A stretch of DNA of 46,494 bases from Flavobacteriaceae bacterium (GCA_029249225.1 JAQWHT010000131.1:1-46494); one strand, 5' to 3'. Positions 34,793 to 43,613 are shown, counted from the stretch's first letter. A program made the numbers and translations. Notes: generated by a model not told the origin, from the letters alone.

Positions 34793-36255
34793 CAAGTACA
34801 TTTAAAATTCCAAAGAAGTTTTCATTCCGAACACGTTTGTTTGTGGTGATGATCCTAATGCTTTTAGTGGCGGGACTCTTAATTCTAGGAACAACGAGCA
34901 TTCAATACGAATCTCAGCGTGAAAATTACCATTTAGGGCGTTTGGATAGAAAAGAAATTCAAATAAAACGCCACATTGATTATTTAGTGAACAAACACGA
35001 TTTACTTAATGGATCAGACAGTTTGTGGAAACAATATGCTTCTGATTTTGAGAAAATAAATGAAATTCACAATATCCAATACTCGTTATTTAATATTGAC
35101 GGAAGTCCATTGTTTATTTATCATTCCCACCTTGAGATAATTGCCAATGATTATATACTTAACCCAATATTACTCAATAAAATATTTAACAGTGAGCAAG
35201 GTCGATATTTGGAGCACTACAGCTCCGATATCGACAAATTTCATGCCTCTTACCGTTTGTTAAAGGACCGATTTCAACGTCCTTATGCCATACTGTTCTT
35301 TCCTTATTTTGAAGATGTTTCTTTCTCTGAAAACGAACTAAACGCCTTTTTAGAGAACTTATATCAAATCTATATACTTCTGCTATTTGGGGTGATTTTT
35401 ATTGCCTACTTCCTGTCTAAGTTTGTAACCAGATCTCTTGAGACTATTCGTGTAAAGATGGGTAAAATGGGTTTAGAAAAGAAGAACGAAAAAATTTATT
35501 TGAAAAATGCTACACGTGAAATAGATAGCCTAGTCAATTCATACAATAAAATGGTTGACGATCTCGCTGAAAGTGCAGAGAAACTGGCCAAAACTGAACG
35601 AGAAAATGCTTGGCAAGAAATGGCACGTCAGGTAGCACATGAGATTAAAAATCCGCTAACTCCAATGCGACTCACCATCCAGAGTTTTGAACATACTTTT
35701 GATCCAGATGATCCAGAAAGTAACCAAAAACTTAAGGAATTTTCAAAGTTATTAATACAACAAATCGACACGATGAGTGAAGTAGCTGAAGCATTTTCAG
35801 ATTTTGCAACACTGCCAAAGCCTACCATGAAAGATTGTGATTTGGTAGAGGTAACTCAAATGGCTATAAATATTTTTCAACACGATTACATAGTCTTTTC
35901 ATCAAATGAAGCTCATATTTTTCATAAAATGGATCGTACACAATGGATTCGTGTGATTACAAATCTTATCCAAAATGCTCTCCACTCTGTTTCTAAAAAG
36001 AAAACACCTCAAATAGGAGTACAGATTGTCACAGAGCCTTCACAAACCACAGTCTCAATCACAGATAATGGAAGCGGAATCCCAGATAAACTAAAGAGTA
36101 AAATATTTGAGCCTAAATTTACAACTAAGACTGCAGGTATGGGGTTGGGATTAGGAATAGTAAAAAATATTATTAAATCCCACAATGGGAAAATATCTTT
36201 TGTTTCAACTCAAAAAAAGGGGACTACTTTTTCTGTTGTGCTTCCGAAGGATTAA
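34789..36255 (+). CDS. Sensor histidine kinase, NtrY-like
   Basis: A 488-residue membrane kinase. TM1 is at residues ~16-34 and TM2 at ~191-210, with a ~155-residue extracytoplasmic sensor region between. A HAMP-like stretch follows TM2 and the HisKA H-box is QVAHEIKNPLTP with phosphoacceptor His284. The catalytic ATPase domain shows the N box (RVITNLIQNALHSV), G1 (SITDNGSGIP) and G2 (TAGMGLGLGI). The arrangement resembles NtrY-type sensors. No response regulator gene is adjacent, so its partner is elsewhere. It overlaps hemJ by 4 bases and, tail to tail, plsC by 32 bases. Confidence 0.88.
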   Translation: MTSTFKIPKKFSFRTRLFVVMILMLLVAGLLILGTTSIQYESQRENYHLGRLDRKEIQIKRHIDYLVNKHDLLNGSDSLWKQYASDFEKINEIHNIQYSLFNIDGSPLFIYHSHLEIIANDYILNPILLNKIFNSEQGRYLEHYSSDIDKFHASYRLLKDRFQRPYAILFFPYFEDVSFSENELNAFLENLYQIYILLLFGVIFIAYFLSKFVTRSLETIRVKMGKMGLEKKNEKIYLKNATREIDSLVNSYNKMVDDLAESAEKLAKTERENAWQEMARQVAHEIKNPLTPMRLTIQSFEHTFDPDDPESNQKLKEFSKLLIQQIDTMSEVAEAFSDFATLPKPTMKDCDLVEVTQMAINIFQHDYIVFSSNEAHIFHKMDRTQWIRVITNLIQNALHSVSKKKTPQIGVQIVTEPSQTTVSITDNGSGIPDKLKSKIFEPKFTTKTAGMGLGLGIVKNIIKSHNGKISFVSTQKKGTTFSVVLPKD

Positions 36256-37003
36256 ATTCATCAAGTTGTTTTTTCTTAACCTCTTCTCCTATGTATTTCT
36301 CAATTCGCTCAATAAATTCATTTGGCTTGTCATTCTCGATTTCCACGGGATGATGAACCGTTAAATGAAGTTTCACACCTAAAGGCATCGGGAAGTATTC
36401 ATGTTCCCCGAATCTCCATGAATTCCCGATACTTATCGGAACAACTAGAGCATTAGGCATGGATTGGAAAAGGCAAATTAATCCAGATTTTTGAAATTTT
36501 TTAAGGCTTCCATCTCTACTTCTTGTTCCTTCTGGAAAAATTATCGCGCTGTGATTTTTTTTTTGTAGTTGTTGACCGAAAAGCTTGATTTGTTTGAGTG
36601 CAGCTTTCGGGTTAGTTCGGTCAATAAGAACAGACCCTCCGTGTCGTAAATTGAAAGAAACGCTTGGAATACCTCTTCCGAGCTCTTTCTTACTTATAAA
36701 TTTTGGATGGTGACGTCTCAAAAACCAAATGATTGGCGGTATTTCAAAGGTGCTTTGATGATTGCCGACAAAAATTAAAGGTCTGTCTTTTGGCAATGGA
36801 GTTTGAATTTCAAAAAGGATTTTGGTTCCGAGAAGGTTAAGGCATTTAAGGATGAAATAATTCAGTAGATCCAATGTGAATTTATGAACTGTATATCCGA
36901 ATAGGTTTAAAGCTATCCATTGTAATGCATGGAAAACAACGAGTAAGCTACCAAAGCACAGATAGAAAACAATACTTAATGAATAGACAAGGATGCTTTT
37001 CAC
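36224..37003 (-). CDS. plsC: 1-acyl-sn-glycerol-3-phosphate acyltransferase
   Basis: A 259-residue membrane-associated acyltransferase that turns lysophosphatidate into phosphatidate. An N-terminal hydrophobic stretch (residues ~5-35) anchors it. Motif I reads GNHQSTFEIPP, where the usual HX4D is HX4E; motif III is FPEGTRSRDG and motif IV VVPISI. The LIDRTN (motif II-like) segment is present too. The Glu for Asp change is conservative and may be tolerated. The stop overlaps the kinase gene by 32 bases on the opposite strand. Confidence 0.9.
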   Translation of the reverse strand: MKSILVYSLSIVFYLCFGSLLVVFHALQWIALNLFGYTVHKFTLDLLNYFILKCLNLLGTKILFEIQTPLPKDRPLIFVGNHQSTFEIPPIIWFLRRHHPKFISKKELGRGIPSVSFNLRHGGSVLIDRTNPKAALKQIKLFGQQLQKKNHSAIIFPEGTRSRDGSLKKFQKSGLICLFQSMPNALVVPISIGNSWRFGEHEYFPMPLGVKLHLTVHHPVEIENDKPNEFIERIEKYIGEEVKKKQLDEFNPSEAQQKK

Positions 37004-37025
37004 ACTATAATAAGGATTCTGCTAA

Positions 37026-37436
37026 TTAGCAGTGGTCTTGATAGGCTGCTTTTAAGTTTTCAGCAATTAGATTAGCGGGGCGACCCTCTATATGATGACG
37101 TTCCACCATATGGACTAATTCACCATCCTTAAATAAGGCAATACTGGGAGAAGAGGGTGGAAAAGGAACCATCATATCACGGGCACTTTTTGTTGCCTCA
37201 GCATCTACTCCAGCAAATACAGTTACCAAATGATTAGGAGTTTTTTCGTTTTGAAGTGAATAAAATACTCCGGGACGCGCATTTGCAGCTGCACAACCAC
37301 AAACGGAATTTACAACAACTAAGGTTGTGCCAGATTTGGCAAGTGCGTTAGAAACATCTTCTGAAGACTGTAACTCAACAAATCCTATGTTGGTTAGTTC
37401 TTCTCTCATTGGCTTTACAAGTTCTGCAGGATACAT
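37026..37436 (-). CDS. Bacilliredoxin, BrxA/BrxB (YphP/YqiW) family
   Basis: A 136-residue thioredoxin-fold protein with a CGC active site at residues 46-48 (VVNSVCGCAAANARPG), the mark of the DUF1094/bacilliredoxin family. In Bacillus these reduce bacillithiol mixed disulfides. Bacteroidota often make bacillithiol, so the same role is likely here, but no bacillithiol genes are in the window. The C-terminus has an extra Cys (DHC). It has a good -7 box of its own and precedes plsC on the same strand by 22 bases. Confidence 0.9.
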   Translation of the reverse strand: MYPAELVKPMREELTNIGFVELQSSEDVSNALAKSGTTLVVVNSVCGCAAANARPGVFYSLQNEKTPNHLVTVFAGVDAEATKSARDMMVPFPPSSPSIALFKDGELVHMVERHHIEGRPANLIAENLKAAYQDHC

Positions 37437-37449
37437 TTTATTTTTTTTT

Positions 37450-37457
37450 CAAAGATA
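37450..37457 (-). promoter_or_regulatory. -7 box TATCTTTG for the bacilliredoxin gene
   Basis: On the minus strand TATCTTTG fits TAnnTTTG exactly and lies 13 bases before the ATG at 37436. The leader would be very short. No strong -33 TTG is seen at 17-23 bases. Confidence 0.45.
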
Positions 37458-37481
37458 ATAAAGTAATAGAATCATAATAGG

Positions 37482-37513
37482 TTTTGACGCCCCGTTTTTA
37501 TTTTTCAAATTTG
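37482..37513 (+). promoter_or_regulatory. Promoter-like -33/-7 pair for the TerB-DnaJ gene
   Basis: TTTTG (37482-37486) and CAAATTTG (37506-37513) are 19 bases apart; the second differs from TAnnTTTG only in the first base. It is 22 bases before the ATG. The pair is divergent from the bacilliredoxin promoter. Confidence 0.4.
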
Positions 37514-37535
37514 TACCAACAAAAAGTGTTGGATA

Positions 37536-38258
37536 ATGATTAAATGGGTTTTAGCTTTTTTAGGCTATTCGTTCTTCCGATTTCCTGGAGCTTTATTAGG
37601 CTTTATCATGGGGGGTGCAATTCAACGATTTTACAATCCCTCAAGCTCCTGGGGTCAGGTAGGAAGTCAACATTCTAGTGCAGCTGTTTTTCAATTGAAC
37701 CTGTTGGCTCTTGCCGCTACTGTGATTAAAGCTGACGGCAAGGTTAAGCAAAAGGAACTTCAGTTTGTAAGAAACTTTTTTATCTCAAATTATGGACCTC
37801 AAAAAGCAAGTGCAATTTTTGAAAAGTTTAATGAAGAGATAAAAAAAGAGAAGCAAAATATTCCTGATTTAACGCAAATTTTTACTCGTCAAGCGCAATA
37901 TGAAACACGGCTTCAAATCTTACATTTCTTATTTGGTGTTGCAAATGCAGATGGTTCAGTTTCCCAAACAGAATTGGGAAAAGTTGAACAAATAGCTGCT
38001 GCCTTGGGGATTCGTCAAAGCGATATGGAAAGTATAAAAGCAATGTTCGTAAAAGCTACTGGCAATGCCTATAGAATCCTTGAGATACCGACTACTGCGA
38101 CTGATGACCAGATAAAAAAAGCGTATCGAACAATGGCAAAAAAATACCATCCTGATAAGCTTCAATCTAAAGACCCTGCTTTGGTCAAGGGTGCTCAGGA
38201 AAAGTTTCTTAAAGTACAAGAAGCATATGAACTCATTCAAAAAGAAAGAGGATTGTAA
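37536..38258 (+). CDS. TerB-DnaJ membrane co-chaperone, DjlA-like
   Basis: A 240-residue protein with an N-terminal hydrophobic segment (residues ~2-28) that anchors it to the inner membrane, a TerB-like helical domain (~50-170) with the LAATVIKADGKV and FGVANADGSVSQTE half-repeats, and a C-terminal J domain (~178-238) with HPD at 205-207. This is the DjlA domain order. J domains stimulate DnaK; the TerB part is thought to sense or bind acidic ligands or metals. The TAATG overlap couples it to the following membrane protein gene. Confidence 0.88.
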   Translation: MIKWVLAFLGYSFFRFPGALLGFIMGGAIQRFYNPSSSWGQVGSQHSSAAVFQLNLLALAATVIKADGKVKQKELQFVRNFFISNYGPQKASAIFEKFNEEIKKEKQNIPDLTQIFTRQAQYETRLQILHFLFGVANADGSVSQTELGKVEQIAAALGIRQSDMESIKAMFVKATGNAYRILEIPTTATDDQIKKAYRTMAKKYHPDKLQSKDPALVKGAQEKFLKVQEAYELIQKERGL

Positions 38259-38833
38259 TGGAAACGATTAGATTTTATACTGATATAGGTTTCTGGCATG
38301 TGATTGATGTGGAGGGCCTAGATCACTTTTTCTTCATTGTGACCTTGGCAATTCCCTTCGCATTTAGTCAAAGTAAAAAACTACTGTGGTGGGTTACACT
38401 TTTCACTTTGGGCCATACCCTATCTCTCGTTGGGAATGTTTATGCAGAGATTCATTTTTCTTCTTTTTGGATTGAATTACTAATTCCTATTACGATTGCC
38501 CTGAGCGCGGCGTCTTTATTGACTAAAAAAAAGACCTCTTCAGCAGAAAGAAAAACTTGGTTTTTTCCGACTATTACATTGCTTTTTGGGATTATTCATG
38601 GTTTAGGTTTTGGACGTTATTTTAGTATGCTTATACCTGAAGAAGCAGTTGGTCTTTCACTCTTTGCTTTTGCTTTTGGAGTAGAATTGGCTCAAATTTT
38701 AATCGTTGTTGGCGTGTTAATTGTAAATTTTATTGTGATCAACGGGATAAAAAGGTCTCGATCAAAATGGGAATTTTTAATAGGTGCAATGGTTCTTTCG
38801 CAAGCCTTAACCATGATATTTGAACGAATTTAA
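38258..38833 (+). CDS. HupE/UreJ-like membrane protein
   Basis: A 191-residue protein with six or so hydrophobic helices. GLDHFFFIVTLAIPF near the start, FTLGHTLSL in the middle and the FGIIHGLGFGRYF segment with conserved His residues match the HupE/UreJ_2 family, some of whose members are nickel or cobalt permeases. Bacteroidota members are mostly uncharacterised. No urease or hydrogenase genes are in the window, so a metal-transport role is only a possibility. Its ATG overlaps the stop of the TerB-DnaJ gene. Confidence 0.8.
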   Translation: METIRFYTDIGFWHVIDVEGLDHFFFIVTLAIPFAFSQSKKLLWWVTLFTLGHTLSLVGNVYAEIHFSSFWIELLIPITIALSAASLLTKKKTSSAERKTWFFPTITLLFGIIHGLGFGRYFSMLIPEEAVGLSLFAFAFGVELAQILIVVGVLIVNFIVINGIKRSRSKWEFLIGAMVLSQALTMIFERI

Positions 38834-38869
38834 ATTCGGTGTTTGTGCTAAATTGGTATCTTCGTCCAG

Positions 38870-39292
38870 ATGGGAAAAGACAAACAACATAAATACGATA
38901 AGGCCTACCTTGAAATGGCACAAGTTTGGGGTCAATTATCTTACTGCGAACGAAAAAAAGTAGGGGCCCTTATTGTAAAGGATAGGATGATTATTTCTGA
39001 TGGATATAATGGAACTCCTTCTGGGTTTGAAAATGTTTGTGAGGACGATTCATATGACACCAAATGGTACGTGCTTCACGCTGAAGCCAATGCTATTTTA
39101 AAAGTAGCTGCCTCCACCCAGTCTTGTAAAGGAGCTACATTATATATTACATTGTCTCCTTGTAAAGAATGTAGTAAATTAATACACCAATCAGGAATTG
39201 TGAGAGTGGTTTATTCAAAGACCTATAAGGATACAAGTGGTCTGAAATTTTTAGAAAAAGCAGGTGTACGATTAGAATGTGTGCCCTCATAA
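38870..39292 (+). CDS. Deoxycytidylate (dCMP) deaminase
   Basis: A 140-residue zinc enzyme that converts dCMP to dUMP, feeding dTMP synthesis. The zinc motif is HAEAN (His70, catalytic Glu72) and PCKEC (Cys98, Cys101). GALIVKDRMIISDGYNGTPSG matches the ComEB/dCMP deaminase group rather than cytidine deaminase. A TATCTTCG sequence (38857-38864), one base from the -7 consensus, ends 5 bases before the ATG, which would make the message nearly leaderless. Confidence 0.92.
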   Translation: MGKDKQHKYDKAYLEMAQVWGQLSYCERKKVGALIVKDRMIISDGYNGTPSGFENVCEDDSYDTKWYVLHAEANAILKVAASTQSCKGATLYITLSPCKECSKLIHQSGIVRVVYSKTYKDTSGLKFLEKAGVRLECVPS

Positions 39293-39302
39293 ATAAATTG
39301 TT

Positions 39303-40886
39303 GTGAAAAGAAATACTATATTTTTATTTTTAATTGTTTTACTGTCTTCAGCCATAGGTTTTCTTCTTGGATCAAATAATTTGAAAGAAAACGTCGGGAC
39401 AAACTTTGCCCACCCTAGTATTCAAAAACTAAACAGGTTGATGACTTATTTGTCAGAGGATTATGTAGATAAGATTAATACTGATAGTTTGGTAAATGTT
39501 GTAATTGAGGAAATAGTAGAAGAGTTAGATCCTCATTCAGTTTACATCCCATCTCAGCAGCGGCAGGCACTTTCAGAGAGCATGCAGGGAAATTTTGAAG
39601 GCATTGGAGTCCAATTTTTTATGCAAAATGATACCATAGCTGTAGTGCGAGTCTTAGAGGGAGGTCCGAGTGAAAAAGCAGGGCTTAAATCAGGGGATCG
39701 AATTCTCATAGCAGACCAAGATACACTTCACACCAGAGGCAAATCAAACCAAGAAATTATTGGGAAGCTTAAAGGCCCCTCTGGAGATCCGGTCCGGCTT
39801 ACGGTGTATCGAAAAAAGAACGATTCAGTTTATACTTTTGATTTGAGAAGGGGACCGGTTCCTTTGCCCAGTGTCTCTTCAGCTTACATGATTGATGAAT
39901 CGGTTGGCTATCTGAAAATCAATCGATTTTCTCAGACTACTTACACTGAATTTGAAAAGGCTTTAAGTCGGCTAGTAAACCAGCAAATGAAGCATTTTAT
40001 TTTAGATTTAAGAGGAAATCCTGGGGGCTATCTGCTTCCGGCTAAACAAATTGCAGATGATTTTTTATCCTCAGGAAAACCAATTGTTATTGTTGAGGGG
40101 AATAACGGAAAAAGAGAACGAACTGTTGCATCCTCAAGCGGCCTGTTTGAAAATGGGGGGCTCTATGTCTTGGTCGATGAAGATTCTGCATCTGCAAGTG
40201 AGGTAATTGCTGGAGCCATACAAGATAATGACAGAGGTTTGATTATTGGTAGAAGGACTTTTGGAAAAGGTTTGGTTCAGCAACAGATGCCTCTGGGACA
40301 AGGAGACCAAATACGACTTACAACAGCACGCTATTTCACTCCAACAGGAAGATCTATCCAACGTCCATACGACAGTACAAAACGCAAAGATTATTTTGCT
40401 GAGGTTCAGGAACGTTATGATTCTGGGGAAATGAAAGACCCATCGAATATACCTACTGTAGATAGCCTAGAATATACTACCCCAAATGGAAGAAAAGTTT
40501 ATGGGGGAGGAGGAATTACTCCCGACATCTATATATCCAATAAGGATACTCCAGAAGAAGTATGGAACTCGTATTTATTGCGGTCTAACTTGGTTGATCG
40601 TTTTGTTTTTTTAGAACTCGACCGAAATTATAAAAAGTATAGTTTTGATAATGCAGCTCGTTTCTTTAATGAAGAACTCCCATTTAAAGAAGAATTTATT
40701 GCAGCATTTAAAAAATATTGTAAAGAAAATAATTTCCCTGTCGAAGTCAACGATGACCAAAGTTTATTAAACTCGATCAAAGCATTTATCGCGATTCAAT
40801 TATTTAATGAGAACCTGTACACACGAATTGTAAATGAGAACGATTCATTCATTAAAAAGGCCTTAAGCCAAATGGACAGTGATTAA
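39303..40886 (+). CDS. C-terminal processing protease, S41 family (CtpA/Prc type)
   Basis: A 527-residue exported or inner-membrane-anchored serine protease. The GTG start (MKRNTIFLFL...) is followed by a hydrophobic leader to about residue 24. A PDZ domain (~93-175; GNFEGIGVQF, GGPSEKAGLKSGDRIL) precedes the S41 catalytic domain. The Ser/Lys dyad is Ser297 (DSASASE) and Lys322 (FGKGLVQ), spaced 25 residues as in the family. Such enzymes trim or degrade envelope proteins at their C-termini. It lies 10 bp after the dCMP deaminase gene. Confidence 0.94.
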   Translation: MKRNTIFLFLIVLLSSAIGFLLGSNNLKENVGTNFAHPSIQKLNRLMTYLSEDYVDKINTDSLVNVVIEEIVEELDPHSVYIPSQQRQALSESMQGNFEGIGVQFFMQNDTIAVVRVLEGGPSEKAGLKSGDRILIADQDTLHTRGKSNQEIIGKLKGPSGDPVRLTVYRKKNDSVYTFDLRRGPVPLPSVSSAYMIDESVGYLKINRFSQTTYTEFEKALSRLVNQQMKHFILDLRGNPGGYLLPAKQIADDFLSSGKPIVIVEGNNGKRERTVASSSGLFENGGLYVLVDEDSASASEVIAGAIQDNDRGLIIGRRTFGKGLVQQQMPLGQGDQIRLTTARYFTPTGRSIQRPYDSTKRKDYFAEVQERYDSGEMKDPSNIPTVDSLEYTTPNGRKVYGGGGITPDIYISNKDTPEEVWNSYLLRSNLVDRFVFLELDRNYKKYSFDNAARFFNEELPFKEEFIAAFKKYCKENNFPVEVNDDQSLLNSIKAFIAIQLFNENLYTRIVNENDSFIKKALSQMDSD

Positions 40887-40917
40887 ATTATTTTTTAAGT
40901 TTTAGTGCAATTTTTTT

Positions 40918-41085
40918 TTAAAGCAGTAAAATAAAAATAAGCAAAAACGCACTAGCAGAAGCCATGGCTCCTATTAAAGCAACACTGCTTTTACCTTCCA
41001 AAGGGGCAGACCAATTCATTTGAGTAAGGTTGAAGATACACATGCCGAATGCGACAATCATTAAAATGGGTAAAGCTATTTTCAT
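40918..41085 (-). CDS. Small two-helix membrane protein, 55 residues
   Basis: An ATG at 41085 opens a 55-codon frame ending in TAA at 40918-40920. The product (MKIALPILMIVAFGMCIFNL, a short loop TQMNWSAPLEGKSS, then VALIGAMASASAFLLIFILLL) has two predicted transmembrane helices with a polar turn. The pattern resembles small conserved flavobacterial membrane proteins of this size, from memory. It fills most of the otherwise empty 308-bp gap between the protease and marC genes. The function is unknown. No recognisable -7 box was found. Confidence 0.65.
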   Translation of the reverse strand: MKIALPILMIVAFGMCIFNLTQMNWSAPLEGKSSVALIGAMASASAFLLIFILLL

Positions 41086-41194
41086 CTATTTAAATTTTTG
41101 TAATTACTTGAAATGCTGCAATTAAATTGTTTTGTGGGTGATGAGTTAATGTGCGCCTTAATACTGCAAACTTTCAGGATTTAAAATTACATAT

Positions 41195-41764
41195 TTATAC
41201 GAGTTGACCAATATTGGTGGTGAAAAGTTTTACTGCAATCGCCAATAAAACTATCCCAAAAACTTTTCTAATGATATTGATCCCTGAAGCGCCTAAAAAC
41301 CGTTCTATATGTTTGGAGGATTTAAGCACGATATAGACAAAGATGATATTGATTAAGATTGCAATTATGATATTCAATACGTGGTATTCAGCTCGTAATG
41401 AAAGTAAAGAGGTCATAGTTCCTGCTCCAGCAATCATAGGAAATGCCAAAGGTACAATCGATGCTGTTTCTGGGATTTCGTCTTTATACAGGGTGATTCC
41501 TAAAATCATTTCTAAGGCTAAAAACAGAATTACAAAAGAACCCGCTACCGCAAATGAATTGATGTCGATCCCAATTAGTTTCAGGATTTCCTCTCCTAAA
41601 AATAAAAATCCAATCATAATTAAAGCTGCAACTAATGAAGCTTTTTCAGATTGAATGTGTCCTACTTTTCCACGTAAACTGATAATTAGAGGAATATTCC
41701 CTACGATATCTATTACCGCAAACAAAACCAAACTTGCAGATAAGATTTCTTTAAATTCAAACAC
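41195..41764 (-). CDS. MarC family integral membrane protein
   Basis: A 189-residue protein with six predicted transmembrane helices, of the MarC/UPF0056 family. Family features are VLFAVIDIVGNIPLIISLRGK at the start, the AGSFVILFLALEMILG block and PLAFPMIAGAGTMTSLL. Despite the name, members have no proven drug-resistance role; the family is probably a transporter. The start is GTG (MFEFKEILSASLVL). A perfect -7 box TACATTTG lies upstream. Confidence 0.9.
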   Translation of the reverse strand: MFEFKEILSASLVLFAVIDIVGNIPLIISLRGKVGHIQSEKASLVAALIMIGFLFLGEEILKLIGIDINSFAVAGSFVILFLALEMILGITLYKDEIPETASIVPLAFPMIAGAGTMTSLLSLRAEYHVLNIIIAILINIIFVYIVLKSSKHIERFLGASGINIIRKVFGIVLLAIAVKLFTTNIGQLV

Positions 41765-41780
41765 AGGTTATAATTTTTCA

Positions 41781-41788
41781 CAAATGTA
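41781..41788 (-). promoter_or_regulatory. -7 box TACATTTG for marC
   Basis: On the minus strand TACATTTG matches TAnnTTTG and ends 16 bases before the GTG start at 41764. A weak TTC is about 20 bases upstream; the -33 box is not convincing. Confidence 0.45.
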
Positions 41789-41844
41789 ATTTCATTCTTA
41801 TAATTTGGAAGCTTATTATGCTTATTTTTAGTAAAAATTGCAAA

Positions 41845-42414
41845 ATGTTATCGATAGAAAACACCCTAGTCTCCGATGAACTAATTTCTGAAAATTTTGT
41901 TTGTAATATTTCAAAATGTAAAGGGGAGTGCTGCATTGCCGGAGAAGCAGGAGCACCTCTTGAGCAGGAAGAGACTACGTATCTAAAAAAAAACTACCTA
42001 AAAATTAAACCCTTTTTAAATCCAAAAGGAATTCGATCAATTGAGAACGAGGGCGTCTTCGTAAAAGGAGTAGATGGAGATTTTGAAACCCCCCTTGTGA
42101 ACGGTGAGGAATGCGCCTACACGGTTTTTTCTGAATCTGGCGTAGCTTCCTGTGGAATCGAAAAAGCGTACAATCAAGGAGCAATTGATTTTCAAAAACC
42201 AATTTCTTGCCATTTATATCCCGTACGTGTTCAGTCTTTCGATAAAATGGTAGCCGTTAATTACCACAGTTGGTCAATCTGTTCTGATGCATGTAATTTT
42301 GGGAATGCCTTAAAGATTCCAGTTTATCAATTTGTAAAAACAGCACTTATTCGAAAATTTGGAAAAGCATGGTTCGACTCTTTGGATGAATATGCAAAAA
42401 AGGCGCCCAACTGA
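41845..42414 (+). CDS. DUF3109 family Cys-rich protein
   Basis: A protein of about 189 residues from the ATG at 41845; the frame extends to an ATG at 41818, but MLSIENTLVSDELISENFVC matches the conserved N-terminus. Nine or so cysteines occur in clusters: CNISKCKGECC, a CAYTVF, CGIEKA, CHLYPVRV and CSDACNFG. The arrangement suggests bound metal (zinc or iron-sulfur) as in the YkgJ/DUF3109 group, but the function is unknown. It is common in Bacteroidota. The flanking 3' region (42415-42635) holds no gene. Confidence 0.82.
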   Translation: MLSIENTLVSDELISENFVCNISKCKGECCIAGEAGAPLEQEETTYLKKNYLKIKPFLNPKGIRSIENEGVFVKGVDGDFETPLVNGEECAYTVFSESGVASCGIEKAYNQGAIDFQKPISCHLYPVRVQSFDKMVAVNYHSWSICSDACNFGNALKIPVYQFVKTALIRKFGKAWFDSLDEYAKKAPN

Positions 42415-42504
42415 TTTTCGCCTATTTTAAAGGGATTCAAAGGGATTGATCTATCTAAATCACTGATTAACAATTCTTTAATAAAAAACAACTTTTTGGC
42501 GAAA

Positions 42505-42553
42505 TTGTTAAAAAAACACAATTTTGTTAAAAACTAACCCCCATTGTGGAAAA
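42505..42553. promoter_or_regulatory. Three phased direct repeats upstream of nrdB
   Basis: TTGTTAAAAA (from 42505), TTGTTAAAAA (from 42524) and TTGTGGAAAA (from 42544) recur every 19-20 bases. The last, read on the other strand, is TTTTCCACA, an exact match to the DnaA-box consensus TTWTNCACA; the first two differ from it at one base. They lie ~85-130 bases before the nrdB ATG. Control of ribonucleotide reductase by DnaA-like boxes is known in E. coli; here it is inference. Confidence 0.4.
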
Positions 42554-42635
42554 GTTCATCTTTCAAATCCGAGTTCATTTTAGAATCTTTGTAAGACAAA
42601 CAAGCAATCAATTTTAATTCAGAAAACTAAAAAAA

Positions 42636-43613
42636 ATGGACGCAGTAGAACCTATTCTCCAAGAAAACGAAAACCGATTTGTAATTTTCCCTATTCAACA
42701 TCACGATATTTGGGAATGGTACAAAAAAATGGAGGCTAGTTTTTGGACTGCTGAAGAAATTGATTTGCATCAAGATCTTACCGATTGGAATACAAAGTTG
42801 AACGAAGATGAAAAATATTTCATCAAACACATCCTTGCTTTTTTTGCTGCATCAGATGGTATTGTAAACGAAAATTTAGCCGAAAATTTTGTTAATGAAG
42901 TGCAATATTCTGAAGCTAAGTTTTTCTACGGTTTCCAGATCATGATGGAAAATATTCATTCTGAAACGTATTCTTTGTTGATTGATACCTATGTGAAGGA
43001 TGACACAGAAAAAAATAATTTATTTAAAGCAATTGAGGTTTTCCCCGCGATTAAGAAAAAAGCAGATTGGGCGCTAAAGTGGATTGATTCAGATTCTTTT
43101 GCTGAGCGTCTCATTGCATTTGCTGCAGTAGAAGGTATTTTCTTTTCGGGAGCATTTTGTTCTATTTATTGGTTGAAAAAGAGAGGTCTTATGCCAGGGC
43201 TTACTTTTTCTAACGAATTAATTTCAAGAGATGAGGGTGTACATTGTGATTTTGCTGTTCATTTACACAATAATCATTTGGTAAACAAAGTACCTCCAGC
43301 GCGAATCAAGGAGATTCTTTTGGATGCCCTCAAAATTGAGCGAGAATTTATCACGGAGTCACTTCCTATCAGTTTGATTGGAATGAACGCCAAGTTGATG
43401 ACACAGTATCTGGAATTTGTTACTGACCGTTTGTTGGTGGAATTGGGACTTGAAAAAGAATTCAATGTGACTAATCCATTTGATTTTATGGATATGATTT
43501 CATTACAAGGTAAGACCAACTTCTTTGAAAAGCGTGTTGGAGAATATCAAAAAGCAGGAGTGCTCAACAACGAAAGCAGTGAGACTAAGATTAGTTTTGA
43601 CGCGGATTTCTAG
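42636..43613 (+). CDS. nrdB: Ribonucleoside-diphosphate reductase beta subunit (class Ia)
   Basis: A 325-residue radical-generating subunit of aerobic ribonucleotide reductase. The metal ligands can be placed at Asp74 (FFAASDG), Glu105 and His108 (MENIHSETY), and Glu residues in the second half ([21 protein letters not shown]). The radical tyrosine is Tyr112, at the spacing of E. coli Tyr122. The diiron-Tyr type is therefore expected. It precedes nrdA by 67 bp and follows a 220-bp regulatory region with phased repeats. Confidence 0.97.
   Translation: MDAVEPILQENENRFVIFPIQHHDIWEWYKKMEASFWTAEEIDLHQDLTDWNTKLNEDEKYFIKHILAFFAASDGIVNENLAENFVNEVQYSEAKFFYGFQIMMENIHSETYSLLIDTYVKDDTEKNNLFKAIEVFPAIKKKADWALKWIDSDSFAERLIAFAAVEGIFFSGAFCSIYWLKKRGLMPGLTFSNELISRDEGVHCDFAVHLHNNHLVNKVPPARIKEILLDALKIEREFITESLPISLIGMNAKLMTQYLEFVTDRLLVELGLEKEFNVTNPFDFMDMISLQGKTNFFEKRVGEYQKAGVLNNESSETKISFDADF

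Noticed and set aside
42429-42450. AAAGGGATT repeated twice after the DUF3109 gene
   Set aside because: Two short copies only 11 bases apart with no promoter nearby; too little to call a site.
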